From Eucalyptus grandis (lineage: Eukaryota > Streptophyta > Magnoliopsida > Myrtales > Myrtaceae): a DNA stretch of 64,000 nt. Position 1 is the stretch's first letter. The number at the start of each line of letters is the position of its first letter. Below are positions 11,801 through 23,743 of the stretch, one piece after another. The notes under the pieces are model-generated. The model saw only the letters and a program-made list of their open reading frames with translations, searched no databases and was not told where the DNA came from. The position numbers and the translations under genes were made by a program. Location of the stretch: assembly GCF_016545825.1 (NCBI RefSeq), contig NC_052620.1, forward strand, positions 14,074,001 to 14,138,000. The letters run 5' to 3'.

Positions 11801-13320
11801 TTTTGGCAATTTTATTATCATCCTTCAAGTTCGTTCAACACTATTTTTGATAGATCTAATTTAAATGCAAATATGGGACGAAGACTCTTAAGTGAACTGG
11901 TGCCTTGTTTTGATCTTTCATTAAAAATAGAGTTACTCAAGGAACAAGAATCATACCACCATAATTTTCATGTCCGCAAAATTGAATTCCAAGATATTCT
12001 AATATCACTCTTGTTTGTCGGCAAATTTGATTTCAAATCGAATCAAACGAGACTTGAAGTAGAAAGAGAAATTAGGAAAATTTGTCGTCATCAACCTGAG
12101 ATAGTACGAGGAACTATCTCAGGTGAAAATGCTCAAGAGTGATTGGGAAATACTATTCAATGGGATCACTTTCACGCTCGAAATCAAATGTGGTAAACGT
12201 TCGCACCTAATCATTCAACAAAGACCGTACTTGGCTTTAGTGGGGGGTGGCGTCTGTGGTCCCCCTCAACTTTGAAATCTGAATCGATCCTGCAGACTTT
12301 TTGAAAAGACAATTGTGGTCGGAGTTCTAATTTGAATAATTAGAACTGGTTCCGACTAGAAAAAAATAGGATAACCCTCGTTGATGAAGACCACTGTGCT
12401 TGCAGCCATTTGGGAAAGTACACATGTATATGCTTTGGGAGGTATAGGTTGCTTGTATCACCGTTCTATTAAATCTCTCGACATTCATATTTATTGGTTC
12501 ATTCCATAGTCTAATCAATACCCACATTTTAATAATATTATTGATTTGATCAGATGCTATAAATAGTTGTTACCTTGTCGGCATGTTACTGACATTGCCT
12601 GTATGGAGAGAACATATCTTATTGCGAGCTTGGTAGCTTATGAATTCACCTAGGACCACTCGGGTCAAATAGGCCAAAAGAGCTCCTTTGGGTGAGCTTG
12701 AGCACGGTTACTTAGTTTTAAAGCTTAATATGACACGGTAGGTCTTGAGCTAATCTAGCTCGATCTGGGCATGCCTATAATATGTCAAAAACTATCAAAA
12801 GCTATACATAAAAAAATCATTACAAAATATAAAAAAGCTAAAAAAGGAAAACCAAGGAAGGTAGGCATCTCTTCTAACTCTCTCAATGTATGCAATCCTA
12901 TCATTTTGTTATCGATAATCAATTAATTTGTCACATTGTTGACTTTGCATTGTTCGACTAACGTAATTTACGGGGATAGTTTGAATAATTAGATAATACT
13001 TTATCGACGAAAGAAATCACACTTGAAATTAATATAAAATGATATAAGGTGGTAATCTTAAAAACTATATGATAAAATTAACTCAAACATAACATGTAGA
13101 GGATCAACGAGTGTGGTAGCCTAATGATAAAGAAGTTGCATTGTCTTTTATGAAGTTACGAAATTGAGTCATGTCGTGAGTGAACCACCAGCCAACTTAT
13201 GTCTTGGGCATTTTCTAGTTCTGGGGATATTAGAGCTAGTGATTGGCTCATCAATCTCAAGCATTCATGTTGTATAGCTAAGGTTCAAACTGAACATTGC
13301 ACCACAAGGGGAATGCGTAG
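8830..13320. other. Intergenic, no gene recognised
   Basis: Long AT-rich stretch upstream of the NAC gene. The only sizeable frame (11666-12142, plus, 158 aa) has no motif I recognise and no splice or promoter context. The first few hundred bases probably include NAC promoter sequence. A small 43-bp tandem repeat lies at 9510-9595. Confidence 0.55.
9510..9595. repeat. Two-copy 43-bp tandem repeat
   Basis: Two adjacent 43-bp units starting GATAGTTTGTCATATTAGG differ at one position (CAAACT against CAAGCT). A third partial start lies just after the second copy. The unit contains a small inverted repeat (TGTCATAT...TGACATATC). Confidence 0.9.
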
Positions 13321-13328
13321 AAGTGGTA

Positions 13329-14156
13329 GTCAAGTTTTATTGCTCCTCCTTGACTTATATCTATGACATGTTTGCTTGTGTGAAGAGATATTCAATAAAG
13401 TCAACATCAAATAATATGGAGCGTTAATTATGGCAAGATCGAGAAAGTGAAAGGAGCAAGGAAATTTTTTTAAAGTAAATTGAAAGAAAACATTTGAATA
13501 GTTTATGAACATGACTATTTCAATGTAAACATTATTTGATAGTCTTTTTTATCAACCCGATTTTTGTGACACAATTTAAATTGTCGTCATTAAAAATATC
13601 TTGTGAGTAAATTGTAATTCTCTTGAAAAAGAATCTGAAAAGAAAATGAGATGGCATAGCCACTTCATCCGGCGTAGCCATTATTGATGATAACCCTAGC
13701 TTAGCCATAATGAGTAAGCGTGACCAATCAGTCTTGTAGAAGAGATAGTCAAGTTTTATTGCTCCTCTTTGACTTATATCTATGACACGTTTGCTTGTGT
13801 GAAGAGGAATTTAATAAAGTCAACATCAAATAATATGGAGTGACAATTATGACAAGATCGAGAAAGTGAGATGAGTAAGGCAAAAATTTTAAAGTAAATT
13901 TGAAAGAAAACTTTTGAATAGTTTATGAACATGACTATTTCAATGTAAACATTATTCGATAGTTGTCTTATCAATCTACTTTTTGTGACACAATTCAAAA
14001 TTTTATTCATTAAAAATATTATGTGAGTAAATATAATTCTCTTGAATAGAATTTGCAAAGAAAATGAGATGGCATAGCCATTTCATTTGGTGCAGCCATT
14101 ATTGATGATAACCCTAGCTTAGCTGTACTGAGTGAGCGTAACCGATCAATCTTGTT
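13329..14156. repeat. Two-copy tandem repeat, about 419-bp period
   Basis: Copy 1 (13329-13737) and copy 2 (13748-14156) both begin GTCAAGTTTTATTGCTCCTC. They run in parallel through a GATCGAGAAAGTG block, a TGAACATGACTATTTCAATG block and a GATGATAACCCTAGCTTAGC block. They differ by scattered substitutions and short indels. Neither copy codes for a recognisable protein; the minus-strand frames in both are AT-rich by-products. Confidence 0.9.
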
Positions 14157-15399
14157 ATCCATCAATCTCGTTATCCATCTTATGCGCATTCCTATCGACT
14201 TCTACATTTAAATCTGGAAACTCTACTTTCTTATGTGCGGATTTCTCCATATTCATCATCTAATGTGACCGCCTTGTAAGATACTACGACGACCAGGTAT
14301 GGGCTAAAATGCATACAATGATTGGGGCTTCTACGGATCAGACCGAAAAGATATGGTTTGTCTCAATGTTCGTGTACCCTTTTCTTTATTTTATTGTATT
14401 TGAATTTGTCCGAACTTTGTCTAGGTAGTTGAGAATTACCTTCAATTCGGACATCCGGAGATTTCCTCGGTTTTCAGCTTACGGTCGGCGTTCGCCCTCC
14501 CTACTCTTCACGTCCTTTCAAGGATGAGAAGAGCGAAACACCCTTTTCTAGAGCGTTGCTGCTTGAAGACAATTGAGAGTCATTCATTGAGCCCACCAAA
14601 AACCTTAAAAAGTCTCGGACATCAATCACTTCAATAAATGAGCCGTGTTCGCTGGTCTTGTCCCCATGGGTTTTGCCTTCAAAGCCTTGACTAATGGTTC
14701 AACGTAATTCGTGTTCGGAACAACAGGGATTTGCAATTTCACATCTTTTTAGGCAGACTCCGAGCTTGTACATCATGTGAATCACGAAGCTTCAGTTGCC
14801 GACAGCTAGTAAGGAGGGGCTTTAGCCGCATATAAAGACTAACCGATTCCAAATGCTTCCGTATCCCAGCAATGTCTCAGATATCCCACATATTAAGATG
14901 GACAAATGCAACAAAAGAGAGAGACATTTAAGGAGGAGGGAGAATATTCAACATGCATCTGGTGAACGCTCGCGTCACATTTGACAGCATACGATGTCGT
15001 AGTTGAATAAGGAGAGTTTCAGGGCATCAACATCGATCAATCCACAAAGAGCACTGTACTGTGTTGCAAGAAACAGCTTCGATTCACACAGCCAGCACCA
15101 TTGCTACTAATCCGATCCAAAGGTACGGTTTCGGAATCTCCATGTGCAAAGTGAACATCCCAACTTCCTAGAACATGCATCTGACTAGTTGGGCAATGCG
15201 TACCCGATAAATAAATGGAATATCATGCCTCGCCCTGCTCCCACCCCACCGCCCTTTCACCCGATCTTAACTAGTTACTTTGAATTTCATTCCCATTACG
15301 AAGATGGTACTAAGTGGATTGCCCAGTAACAAACAACAGCCATCAAATTGCAAAACTTCACCATCGACAACAAAACCCAATCAATCTAAAGATGAACGT

Positions 15400-15404
15400 G
15401 AGTT

Positions 15405-15465
<61 letters not shown>
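15400..15465. repeat. (GC)n(GA)n compound microsatellite
   Basis: About six GC units run directly into about 22 GA units. The alternating Arg-Glu reading frame across it (15280-15510) is an artefact of the repeat. Confidence 0.95.
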
Positions 15466-15467
<2 letters not shown>

Positions 15468-16078
15468 CTTTTGTCAATTTCTAGACAAACATTGTCCAAA
15501 AATCACATGACACTAGCTATTGGCAAAGAAACTGACAATTGAGAAGGGCTAAGAGAAAGGTGTCGTCCATTTAACTAAAAATATGGGGGTCTAAAATAGT
15601 CATCGGAATTAGTTGACTGTTAATTTGCATTATGGGGTTCAATTCAATTCAGTATTTGTTAGGTCAATTGTTAATCTCCTGATCGCAAGTGAATCTGTCG
15701 CTTGTGGATCTATAATTCTCTACGTACATATCAATTCAAGTGATTCTTTTTCTTTTTCTTTTTTTGGCAGGTTTACCTATAATCTAATGTAAATCTTGTC
15801 GCATTTTAGTCTGCAGGCTATATTTTGATAGTAACAAAATAATTGAATATACGCTTTGTACTAAACAATAAAAGACTAAATAAAATGACGGAATACAGAA
15901 ATTTGTAATTTACATTTGAGTGTAATCCTTATGTTAATTAGAGAGAGACTTTATGGTCAAGATAAAGAGATAAATCGACATGAAAATGCACGCGTGAAGG
16001 ATATCAATGATCACGATAAAAGGATGTACAATCCACTAAAAAATGCAATAGAATTCTGAACATCATGCAGCTATCTTA

Positions 16079-16124
16079 ATGGCCCCATCGACTTAGTTCA
16101 AAAAAAAAAAATGGCCCCATCGAC
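16079..16124. repeat. Tiny poly-A retroposon scar flanked by 14-bp direct repeats
   Basis: ATGGCCCCATCGAC occurs at 16079-16092 and again at 16111-16124. Between them lie only TTAGTTC and an A-run. That is the arrangement left by target-primed insertion of an extremely 5'-truncated LINE or SINE. A slippage duplication is the alternative. Confidence 0.55.
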
Positions 16125-17113
16125 AGGGCATTGACAAATTTGACGTGTAATCTGCATTTTGGGAGCAGATCATAGATCAAAGATTTGAAAGCAGCCTCCA
16201 CAAAAGTTACCGTCCACTAAAGATAGAATGACAGTAACTAGTAAGCTACCACGTGGTATGAGCAATTGACAACGTGAACCCAAGCACATGGCTACAACGT
16301 GAATGTAACAGGACAAATTTACCTACAAAAGCAACTTCAAACATTTATAGCTGTGTTACCGAATGATCTTTCTCCAGAAATGCTTCAGTTATGAGTTCGC
16401 GCAATAGTATCAGCAGTTGCATATCCGAAAGGAGGGAAAAAAAGGCAAAGCAAAAGTGTCGGTTGGGGCGACGACATCACCGATGTTCTGTTGCTTTAGG
16501 TAACCTATCTCCTGCCCAGTCATGACGATGTTCATTTGTATTACTCAAGCATCACTTGAAATTAAAGTCACCTCTGTGTGGTCAACAAACACTATCCTAC
16601 ACAAAGAAAAAGAGTCCATGAACACCGCGGAGGTAATTGTCCATCGGAGAAAGTACATCGTACATTGTATTTGTTGACATTTCAAGGCGTAGTAACATGA
16701 TCAACCAACCAATCAAGTGTTCTCGCTTTCATGATTCATTGCATTTGTTGCCATTCTACGTCCGAAATTACAATGACCAAAGACATTTGATTGGTTACAT
16801 GGTATTATTGTTACACGTAACAAAAAAAAATTCTGTGCTTCGTTCCACGAAAAGCAAGAAAAGTGAAATCAACTGGATGATAGCATCACAAATCAGAAAA
16901 ATTATGTTGAACAGATGCAATAAAAAAGACAAGCTACCACGGAGCGAAAGCCAAACAAAAATATTAACACCATCGCCAAAAACAGGACAAATCTCTTCAA
17001 CGTCCTATCACAACAAGAAATCGCTTTGAAAAGTAGCAGCACTAAGAGCAATCTTGCTCCGTGGGGTCAAATGTCTATCAAACAAACATAATCTTGATTG
17101 TTATTCATGTGAG

Positions 17114-19821
17114 TGTTGATACCTAAATTTTAGTTTTTTTACTTAAAACTTAATTGCGTAGTTAGTCTCTAAAAAAAAGAAGTAAATAATTTTCATTAAA
17201 AGGTATAGAGAAACTGCACTACGTATTAGCATTAGGAATATTTGCATCACTAATAGTAATTTTTAAATTTTTCCAAAAAAATTGTCATCACAAAGAAAAA
17301 AAAAAGGAAAAAGAAAGATTGGATGGGGCGAAGTGAGGGGCTGGGCTTGCCTGGCCCTCCTCCTCCTCTTCTTTTTTCTTCCTTTCTCATTTCTTTACCT
17401 GTGGCTAGGTTGGCCCACCTATCTCTTTTCCCTTTCTCCTTTTACACGCTCGGGCCGGCCCATCTTCCTTTATTTTTAGCCTGGCCGTCATCTTCCCCCC
17501 CTCACGCCAACCACACTTCCGCAAAAAGGGGGAAGAAAAGGCAGAGTACAAGCCAGAGAAGACATGGGATCGCGAGGGGGCAGATGGCGGCGTGATCCGC
17601 AGGCCGAGATTAGTCCGGCCGGCAAGTCACGATGGAAGAGGCCATGCGTGCTTGCCCGTCGCCCTTAAAAGTGAAGGGGCTTGCTCATTTGCAGGGGGTT
17701 CTTTCGGCTGGGTTTTGAGCGAGAGAGAGATATCGAGAGAGCTGGGAAGAGCGGAGGGCGAGCCAGCAGGAGAGGGTGAGATCGAGAGAGTATTGCCGCC
17801 GCCCGAGGTCCGCCCGTTGCTGGCCGTCAGAACCAGGTAGTCCTTTCGAACCGTAGGTGCCCTGTTTGAGAGGTGTCGGGCCGGAGCTTGTGATTGACTA
17901 GTTCGGACGAGCTCTGATCCACCGATCCTTCATCGATGTTTCTGTGTGTTTTGGCATGTTCGGTTAGGAACTTAGGCCCGCGCTTGAAACTTGATCGAGG
18001 CAAAAATCTCGTGTTTCTTTAGTGCACGCCATCTTCTTTGATAAAATGCATTGACTAGATGCCCGTATTTGGTCTTCTTTGTGTACAATGCTTGTTGTTC
18101 TCTAGTTCGTACTGAGTATAATCAGTTGTTTCCATGCTGAAGTCGAACCTTGCTTGCTGATTTTTGGTCCGACTTCACGTCTCTAATAAATATGGAGCTT
18201 CCATTTAGCCAACATGCTCGGTGTGTCTGACAAAATAGCTGACCGAAGTATCCACATCTGTTCTTAGTCCTCCGTGTGTTTCTGAGTTCTTGGCTTGTCA
18301 AATGAGTTTTAATAAGCCCCGCTGCTACCCTCCATTTCGGATGTTCTTGTTTCAACGTTTTCGTATGACAACATGTTTTCGGATAACCATTTCTTGACTG
18401 GTGAATTTGAAATATGGTGTTTGTGGCCATGAATGGTAGTCGCGACTCGCGAGGTAAACCGCCGTAGTTTGCAAGAAGCTTAAAACACTTTAATAAAGCT
18501 TAGATTCTTTTGGTGCTTTGAATCGTTAAATGTTATTTTTTTTGGGTTATCAAAGAAGCAAGGTTGGTGCGTTCTGGCCTTTGGGGACTTGCGGTTTCGT
18601 TGAAGGAGGGACGAGAGGTTGAAGATGGTGCTGGGTTGAAGGAGTGCAGGAGAAAAGGTCAAAGTAGGGAAAAGACAAAGGAGAAAAAGAAGGAAAAATA
18701 GAAAAATCATTAAGGAATAAAAAAAATTAAAAAATTTCTTTCCTTCCTTAACCCGATTGGGTTGGGCCTGGGTTTGGATCGGGTCAACGGGCCGGAGAGG
18801 GTTTATGGTCCAAACCCGTTTTCTTGAATATAATAATATTAAATAGTAAAAGTATATTAAAAAATTGAAAATTCAAAAATTTTCACAAAAATGAAAAAAG
18901 ATAAAAATTCAAAAATTTTACGAAAATTCAAAAACTCTCAAAGAACATTAAAAAATTCAAAAATTTCAGAAAAAATTAAAAAATTCTAATTTTTTAGAAA
19001 AAAAATCAAAAAAATTAAAAAATTAAAAAGTTCCAAAATTTTCAGAAAATTCCTAAATTCAGAAAATGTCTAAACATTTCAGTAATAATCAGAAAAAAAT
19101 TCAAAAAATTAAAAATCTGAAAAATTATTAAAAAATTAGAAATTAAAAATTAAAAACCCTCATAAAGGTTAAAATCAATCTTTTGGGTTATTTTCTCCAA
19201 AAAAGTGGAAGTCTTTCAATTTAGAATTATACCCAAAGTTGACCAAGCCCTTAGGGCTGTATCTAGGGGTTTCAATTTTCCTTAGACATAAATGTCATTG
19301 TTTGCGCAATATTGATACATTGATTTTGGCTTTCCTTTAGTTTAGGTAGGATTGGCATTTATCTTTTCTTTAGTGCTAAGTCTTAGCTATCCCATGAAAT
19401 GCATTTAATATTTTCCTTGATTGCTGATTGTTACGTTAATCATTGTGTACCTACATGATTACCACACATGTTAGTGAATAGATATAAAATCAATTTATAC
19501 TACCTGGCAAAACATCTTTTTGTTTTTAAATAAACAAGATTAGGTACTGAAAAGGTACTAATTAATTAATTAGTGTAATCAAGTGACCGATCTTAGATTT
19601 TCTAATTGTGTAGGAAGTGAGGTGCATTCCCATGCCTTACTTGATTTCAAGCCAATCTCAATAGGCTAATGGGGACTCTTTATTACAAAATTCTTTTGAA
19701 CACCCTAACATCACGCGAGGTATGGGCTTATGAGAGCCTATGTCTAAATGATGGGTTGTAGGCTTATCTTTTAGGTAATACCCCTAAACTTATTCCCTCC
19801 CCCGAGAGGTAGGTTGTGACA
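17114..19821 (+). mobile_element. Probable Ty3/gypsy solo LTR (about 2.7 kb)
   Basis: Starts TGTTGATACCTAAATTTTAG and ends GGTTGTGACA, like the better-supported LTR at 49870 (start TGTTCACACCTAAATTTTGG, end GTCGTGACA). Flanking 5-mers are GTGAG (17109-17113) and ATGAG (19822-19826), one mismatch. Inside are a GC- and pyrimidine-rich leader-like segment (17320-17830) and a very A-rich segment (18830-19150). No gag or pol is seen, so either a solo LTR or a non-autonomous element. The reading frames inside (for example 17282-17840) are not convincing genes. Confidence 0.55.
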
Positions 19822-19826
19822 ATGAG

Positions 19827-20640
19827 AAAGCACTATCCGCGTTGAATTGAAAAACTTTAAGAGAAGATGCTATTTGGTACCGATGTCTTGTTTACGAGGA
19901 GTTTGCCTCCTACAAAATCTATTAATAGGTTGCCCATGAGAATCTAGTAATAATTAACTCAGTTTCACATGCAACACGAAATCTTCAATTAAATTCTGTT
20001 TGTCGGGCTAGAGAATCCAACTGCTCCATCTAGTATGGATTCTCTGTAAATGGAAACTATTTCTAGGGTTTTAGAGAGGAATTGATGGCATTTCCACACA
20101 TTCATGAACATCCACAGACATAAATCTTGGCCAAAGAAAATAAAACCACATAAATCTCCTGATAAATGAAAGTTAACAAGAACTCTTAATCAATGTAACA
20201 ATTGCATTGATATAACTATCTGCGAAAGTGCTCCACATAACCACACCATAAGTACTAGTCTCCAATCTCCATATATTGCAGCAGTAATCTAGCCACCCTA
20301 GATCAAAAAGCATCATAGATGTTAAGAAAACCTCCTAATAGATAAACTTAAGTATTTCTCTTACCGAAATTGTCCTTGAAAAAAAAAAGATTATTCAAAT
20401 TCAACTTATTGATGGTTAAGCATAGCGGCCAAGAAAAGTCTAAATCGTGAAATGATTCAAAATCTTTCTAATGTTGTTCAAAATATCATGGATGAAGATA
20501 ATTGTGGATGGTAGCCTAATCAATTATATGGATATTGATGAAAATTGAAGTGTTACATTGCTTTAGAGTTAACGATCTATTGTGGCTAGCAATCTTGCAC
20601 CAGGTAGCTTGAAGTGACAAAGCAATACTAGACTGCCCTA
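19827..20640. other. Intergenic, no gene recognised
   Basis: AT-rich sequence between the solo LTR and the first recognisable Copia gag residues. It may contain the 5' part of the older Copia element, but I could not define an LTR. Confidence 0.4.
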
Positions 20641-21099
20641 CTTCAATAGAAAAGATTACAACATATGGTAGAAAAAATGAAGGCTGTTCTCAAATTCATA
20701 GATCCTCTGATGTGGGAAGTTGTTCCAAATGGAATTAAACCCATAGCGACCGCCATTTCATCAATAATTGATGAGATGAATGAAAACAGAACCCCTCTAG
20801 TGGCAATCTCTTCCAATGAGTCAGACAATTTAGAAGTAGATGTAAAAACTCTCTTTCCTGTGCCTTATCTTTTGCTAGATATAACCAAGTGTCATCTTGT
20901 GAAAAAGCAAAAGAGATATGGAGATTTTTCATGTCACCTTCGAAGGAACTATCAAAGTCATAGAAATCAAGATCAATATTATTCTTGGTTAATACGAATC
21001 CTTAAAGGCAAAGCAAGATGAATCTATTTCTAAAATATTCAATAGATTCATAGACGTTGTGAATAGACTCACATGTCAAGGAGATTCGGTTTTTAGCTC
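20641..21099 (+). pseudogene. Older Copia element, gag left half (split by insertion)
   Basis: Read in shifting frames, the stretch resembles Copia gag (EIWRFF, SKSRSILFL), with stops and frameshifts. It breaks at 21099 where the younger Copia element begins. The coding sense resumes after 26438 with gag-like NKLLRELSKDLNYVKTS. The AGCTC at 21095-21099 is repeated at 26434-26438. Confidence 0.7.
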
Positions 21100-21236
21100 T
21101 GTTAGGAAATCATAATGATAGGGGTAGAATAGTTAATAGTTATTTTATATCGAGAGGGTTTCCCATATATATTACATGTATTCTTGTAATCATTTTGATT
21201 AAGATAATACAGTATGATATTTTATCTCCTTCAACA
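21100..21236 (+). repeat. 5' LTR of nested Copia element
   Basis: 137 bp, TG...CA ends. Compared with the 3' LTR it has an extra internal GGGGTAGAATAG... segment where the 3' copy has a TA-repeat. Confidence 0.9.
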
Positions 21237-21249
21237 TGGTATCGGAGCA
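21237..21249 (+). promoter_or_regulatory. Primer-binding site of nested Copia element
   Basis: TGGTATCGGAGCA directly abuts the 5' LTR. It matches the usual Copia site complementary to the 3' end of initiator methionine tRNA, with one change. Confidence 0.85.
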
Positions 21250-22104
21250 AGAAAAAAAAATCCTAATTTTCAACCTTACCACCATCACAGCCACCCTCAC
21301 TATCGTGAGAACCCTTATCATCGCCACCTCACACTACCATAGCCATCTAGCCATTAGATCTGGATAGAACCAGCCACCATCATTATTGTCCAGCTGCCAT
21401 CATCATCGTCCAACCACTGTCATCATCGTCGGAGCCCAACCACTAAATCTGGACAAAACTAGCAATCGACTTCACCATTGCAGGCGTGTCCTAAACCAGT
21501 GTCAATCACTAGAGTCTATCATTGGTATGTGCTTAGCCTTCTTTCATGATAAAGATTTAGATAACGATGGGTAGATATGGTGTTTTTATGTCTAGAGATT
21601 TGACTGGTGCTTGATTGCGCGACTGAGGAGTTGGAGATGTTCGATTGCTAGGGTTTCCATAAAAAAAAAAAAAGAACAAGAAAAAGAACAAGAAATTGAA
21701 ACAATACTAGGGATAACAAAGGATGTTGTCTAGTAGCCTTATATGACGTTGTATTATAGCACATTGTTCATTGAAGTGTTGGTTGATATGTGCATAGTAA
21801 TTTTTGGAGTGTCGGATGGTTTACAATAATCTTTGGAGTGTCAGATGGTTACAGTAGTTGTTTGATACTAAGTATATGATTTTATGATCTCTTGGTATAT
21901 TATAATGACTCGGTGGTGAACTTATTGAACCCTCATTTGTATTTATTATATTGTGGTTGATTGTAGAACTGAAGTTAAGTGTTTGATTATTGTGACATTA
22001 CTCCTAGGTCACTCGTATCTTGTGTTCAACCTATTTGGCTGATTGTGTTACTAGAGTTCAGGGAAGTTAATATCGATAGCTTTGGATCTAGATAATCTAT
22101 TGGT

Positions 22105-23704
22105 TTGACTTATTTTCAATTAACATTTGTCAAGTTAGATGAAACCAATTATCCATCTTGGTCTAAAGCTACGGAAGTTTATTTTACTGCCACAAGACAG
22201 AATGACTATCTTACGTCTACAATCCACTTATATAAGAGAAAGATAGATGATTGGGTTGCAAGCTATGCAATGGTTCATACACTGTTATGGAATAGTATGG
22301 ATCTCGAAATCAGTCCTCATTTCATTCAGTGTAATTCTACTAAGGAAGTTTGGGATAAAAATGCTTTACTTTACTCTGGTTAGAATAATATGACATGAGT
22401 GTGTGACTCATGGGAGACCCTATTTGATCTTCAACGTGGAGATCATTCTCTATTTGAATATTATGCTCGTTTCACTACACTTTGCCTACAACTAGATGCT
22501 TATGTACCAGCTTTAGCTAATCCAAATGTTTTAGTCAAACGCCAAGAGGATCTTTGAGTGATATTGTTTCTTAAAGCACCAAGGCCTGAATATTTCTCCC
22601 TTCTTCACCAAATTATGTTTAAAAGCTCCCTTTCCACAATTGATGAGGTTTTCTCCCAAGCCCTTCGCTTGACATCTACTGATAAGATATCAACTACAAC
22701 ATTATAGACAAGTGCCATGATTGCTCATGTCTCTAGTGGATGTGGAGCTCGTGGTCCTGGTTATTTAGATCATGGACGTAACGTTGTTCAGGGTGGAAGT
22801 TGTGGTGGTCGTGATAGAGTTATTAGTAGTCGTGGCTCTCATTATTGTACTCATTGTCTGAGGGTTGGACATACAAAAGCTTACTATTTCATGCTTCATC
22901 TGAGCTTTGACCTACACTAGCTGCATTTACCGAGGTGGAAGATTCTTCATCACCAACTCAATCGGATCCTACTAATATGCAAAATACAAGATACTTTGTT
23001 ACTTTGACACGTACTAAGTATGATGCTTGGATTCACTCCCAACAGATGACAAGAACTTCAACTCTCACTGCAACTTTGGCGTATACCTCTAAAGGTAGTT
23101 TATAGATTTTGGAGCTACTCATCATATAGTTGGTAAGTCTAAATTATTGTCTTCATTACATTCCACACCTTTTATGGTGTCTAACTTTGTTACATTAGTT
23201 GATGGTTCAAATTCCTAAATTACTGGTACTGGAGATATTCATTTGAGTTTTTCTCTTTCATTATCATATGTTCTTCATCTCAAATCTCCACACAATTTGA
23301 TTTTCATTAGTTCATTAACTAAAGAACTAAATTGTTTAGTAACCTTTTATTCTTCCCTTTGTGTCTTTTAGGATCTAAGGACAAGACAGACGATTGGTGG
23401 AGGACATGAATTAAATGGCATATACTATGTTGACAAGAAGGTGATAGCTACAACAGCCGTGAAGCACACATCCCATGATGTGTATCAAATGCATTGTCGT
23501 GTTGGTTACCCACCATCGAACATTCTTCGATGTTTGTTTCCTGAGTCTGAGTTTGTGAGTACTTTTGAGTGTAAAGCTAGTTAGTTTGATAAACACTATA
23601 GAACTTCTTTTCCTTCTCATTTTTAGAGTTGTGTGTCTAGTCCCTTTGAACTTGTTCACTTAAATGTATGGGGTCCATGTCGTGTTTCTGATATATCTAG
23701 TTTT

Positions 23705-23743
<39 letters not shown>

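Larger units (their letters stand above)
14160..17108. other. Intergenic, no gene recognised
   Basis: Mixed-composition sequence between the 419-bp repeat and the first large LTR. Fragments near 14540-14830 read open on the minus strand for short distances but show no family motif. Contains a (GC)n(GA)n microsatellite and a small retroposon scar. Confidence 0.5.

Noticed and set aside
11666..12142. 158-codon plus-strand frame
   Set aside because: No recognisable motif, no splice or promoter support, AT-rich surroundings; a chance frame is as likely.
14540..14830. Possible minus-strand exon
   Set aside because: Short open stretches without a family match or convincing splice sites.
15280..15510. 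Frame encoding an Arg-Glu repeat
   Set aside because: Produced by the GA microsatellite.
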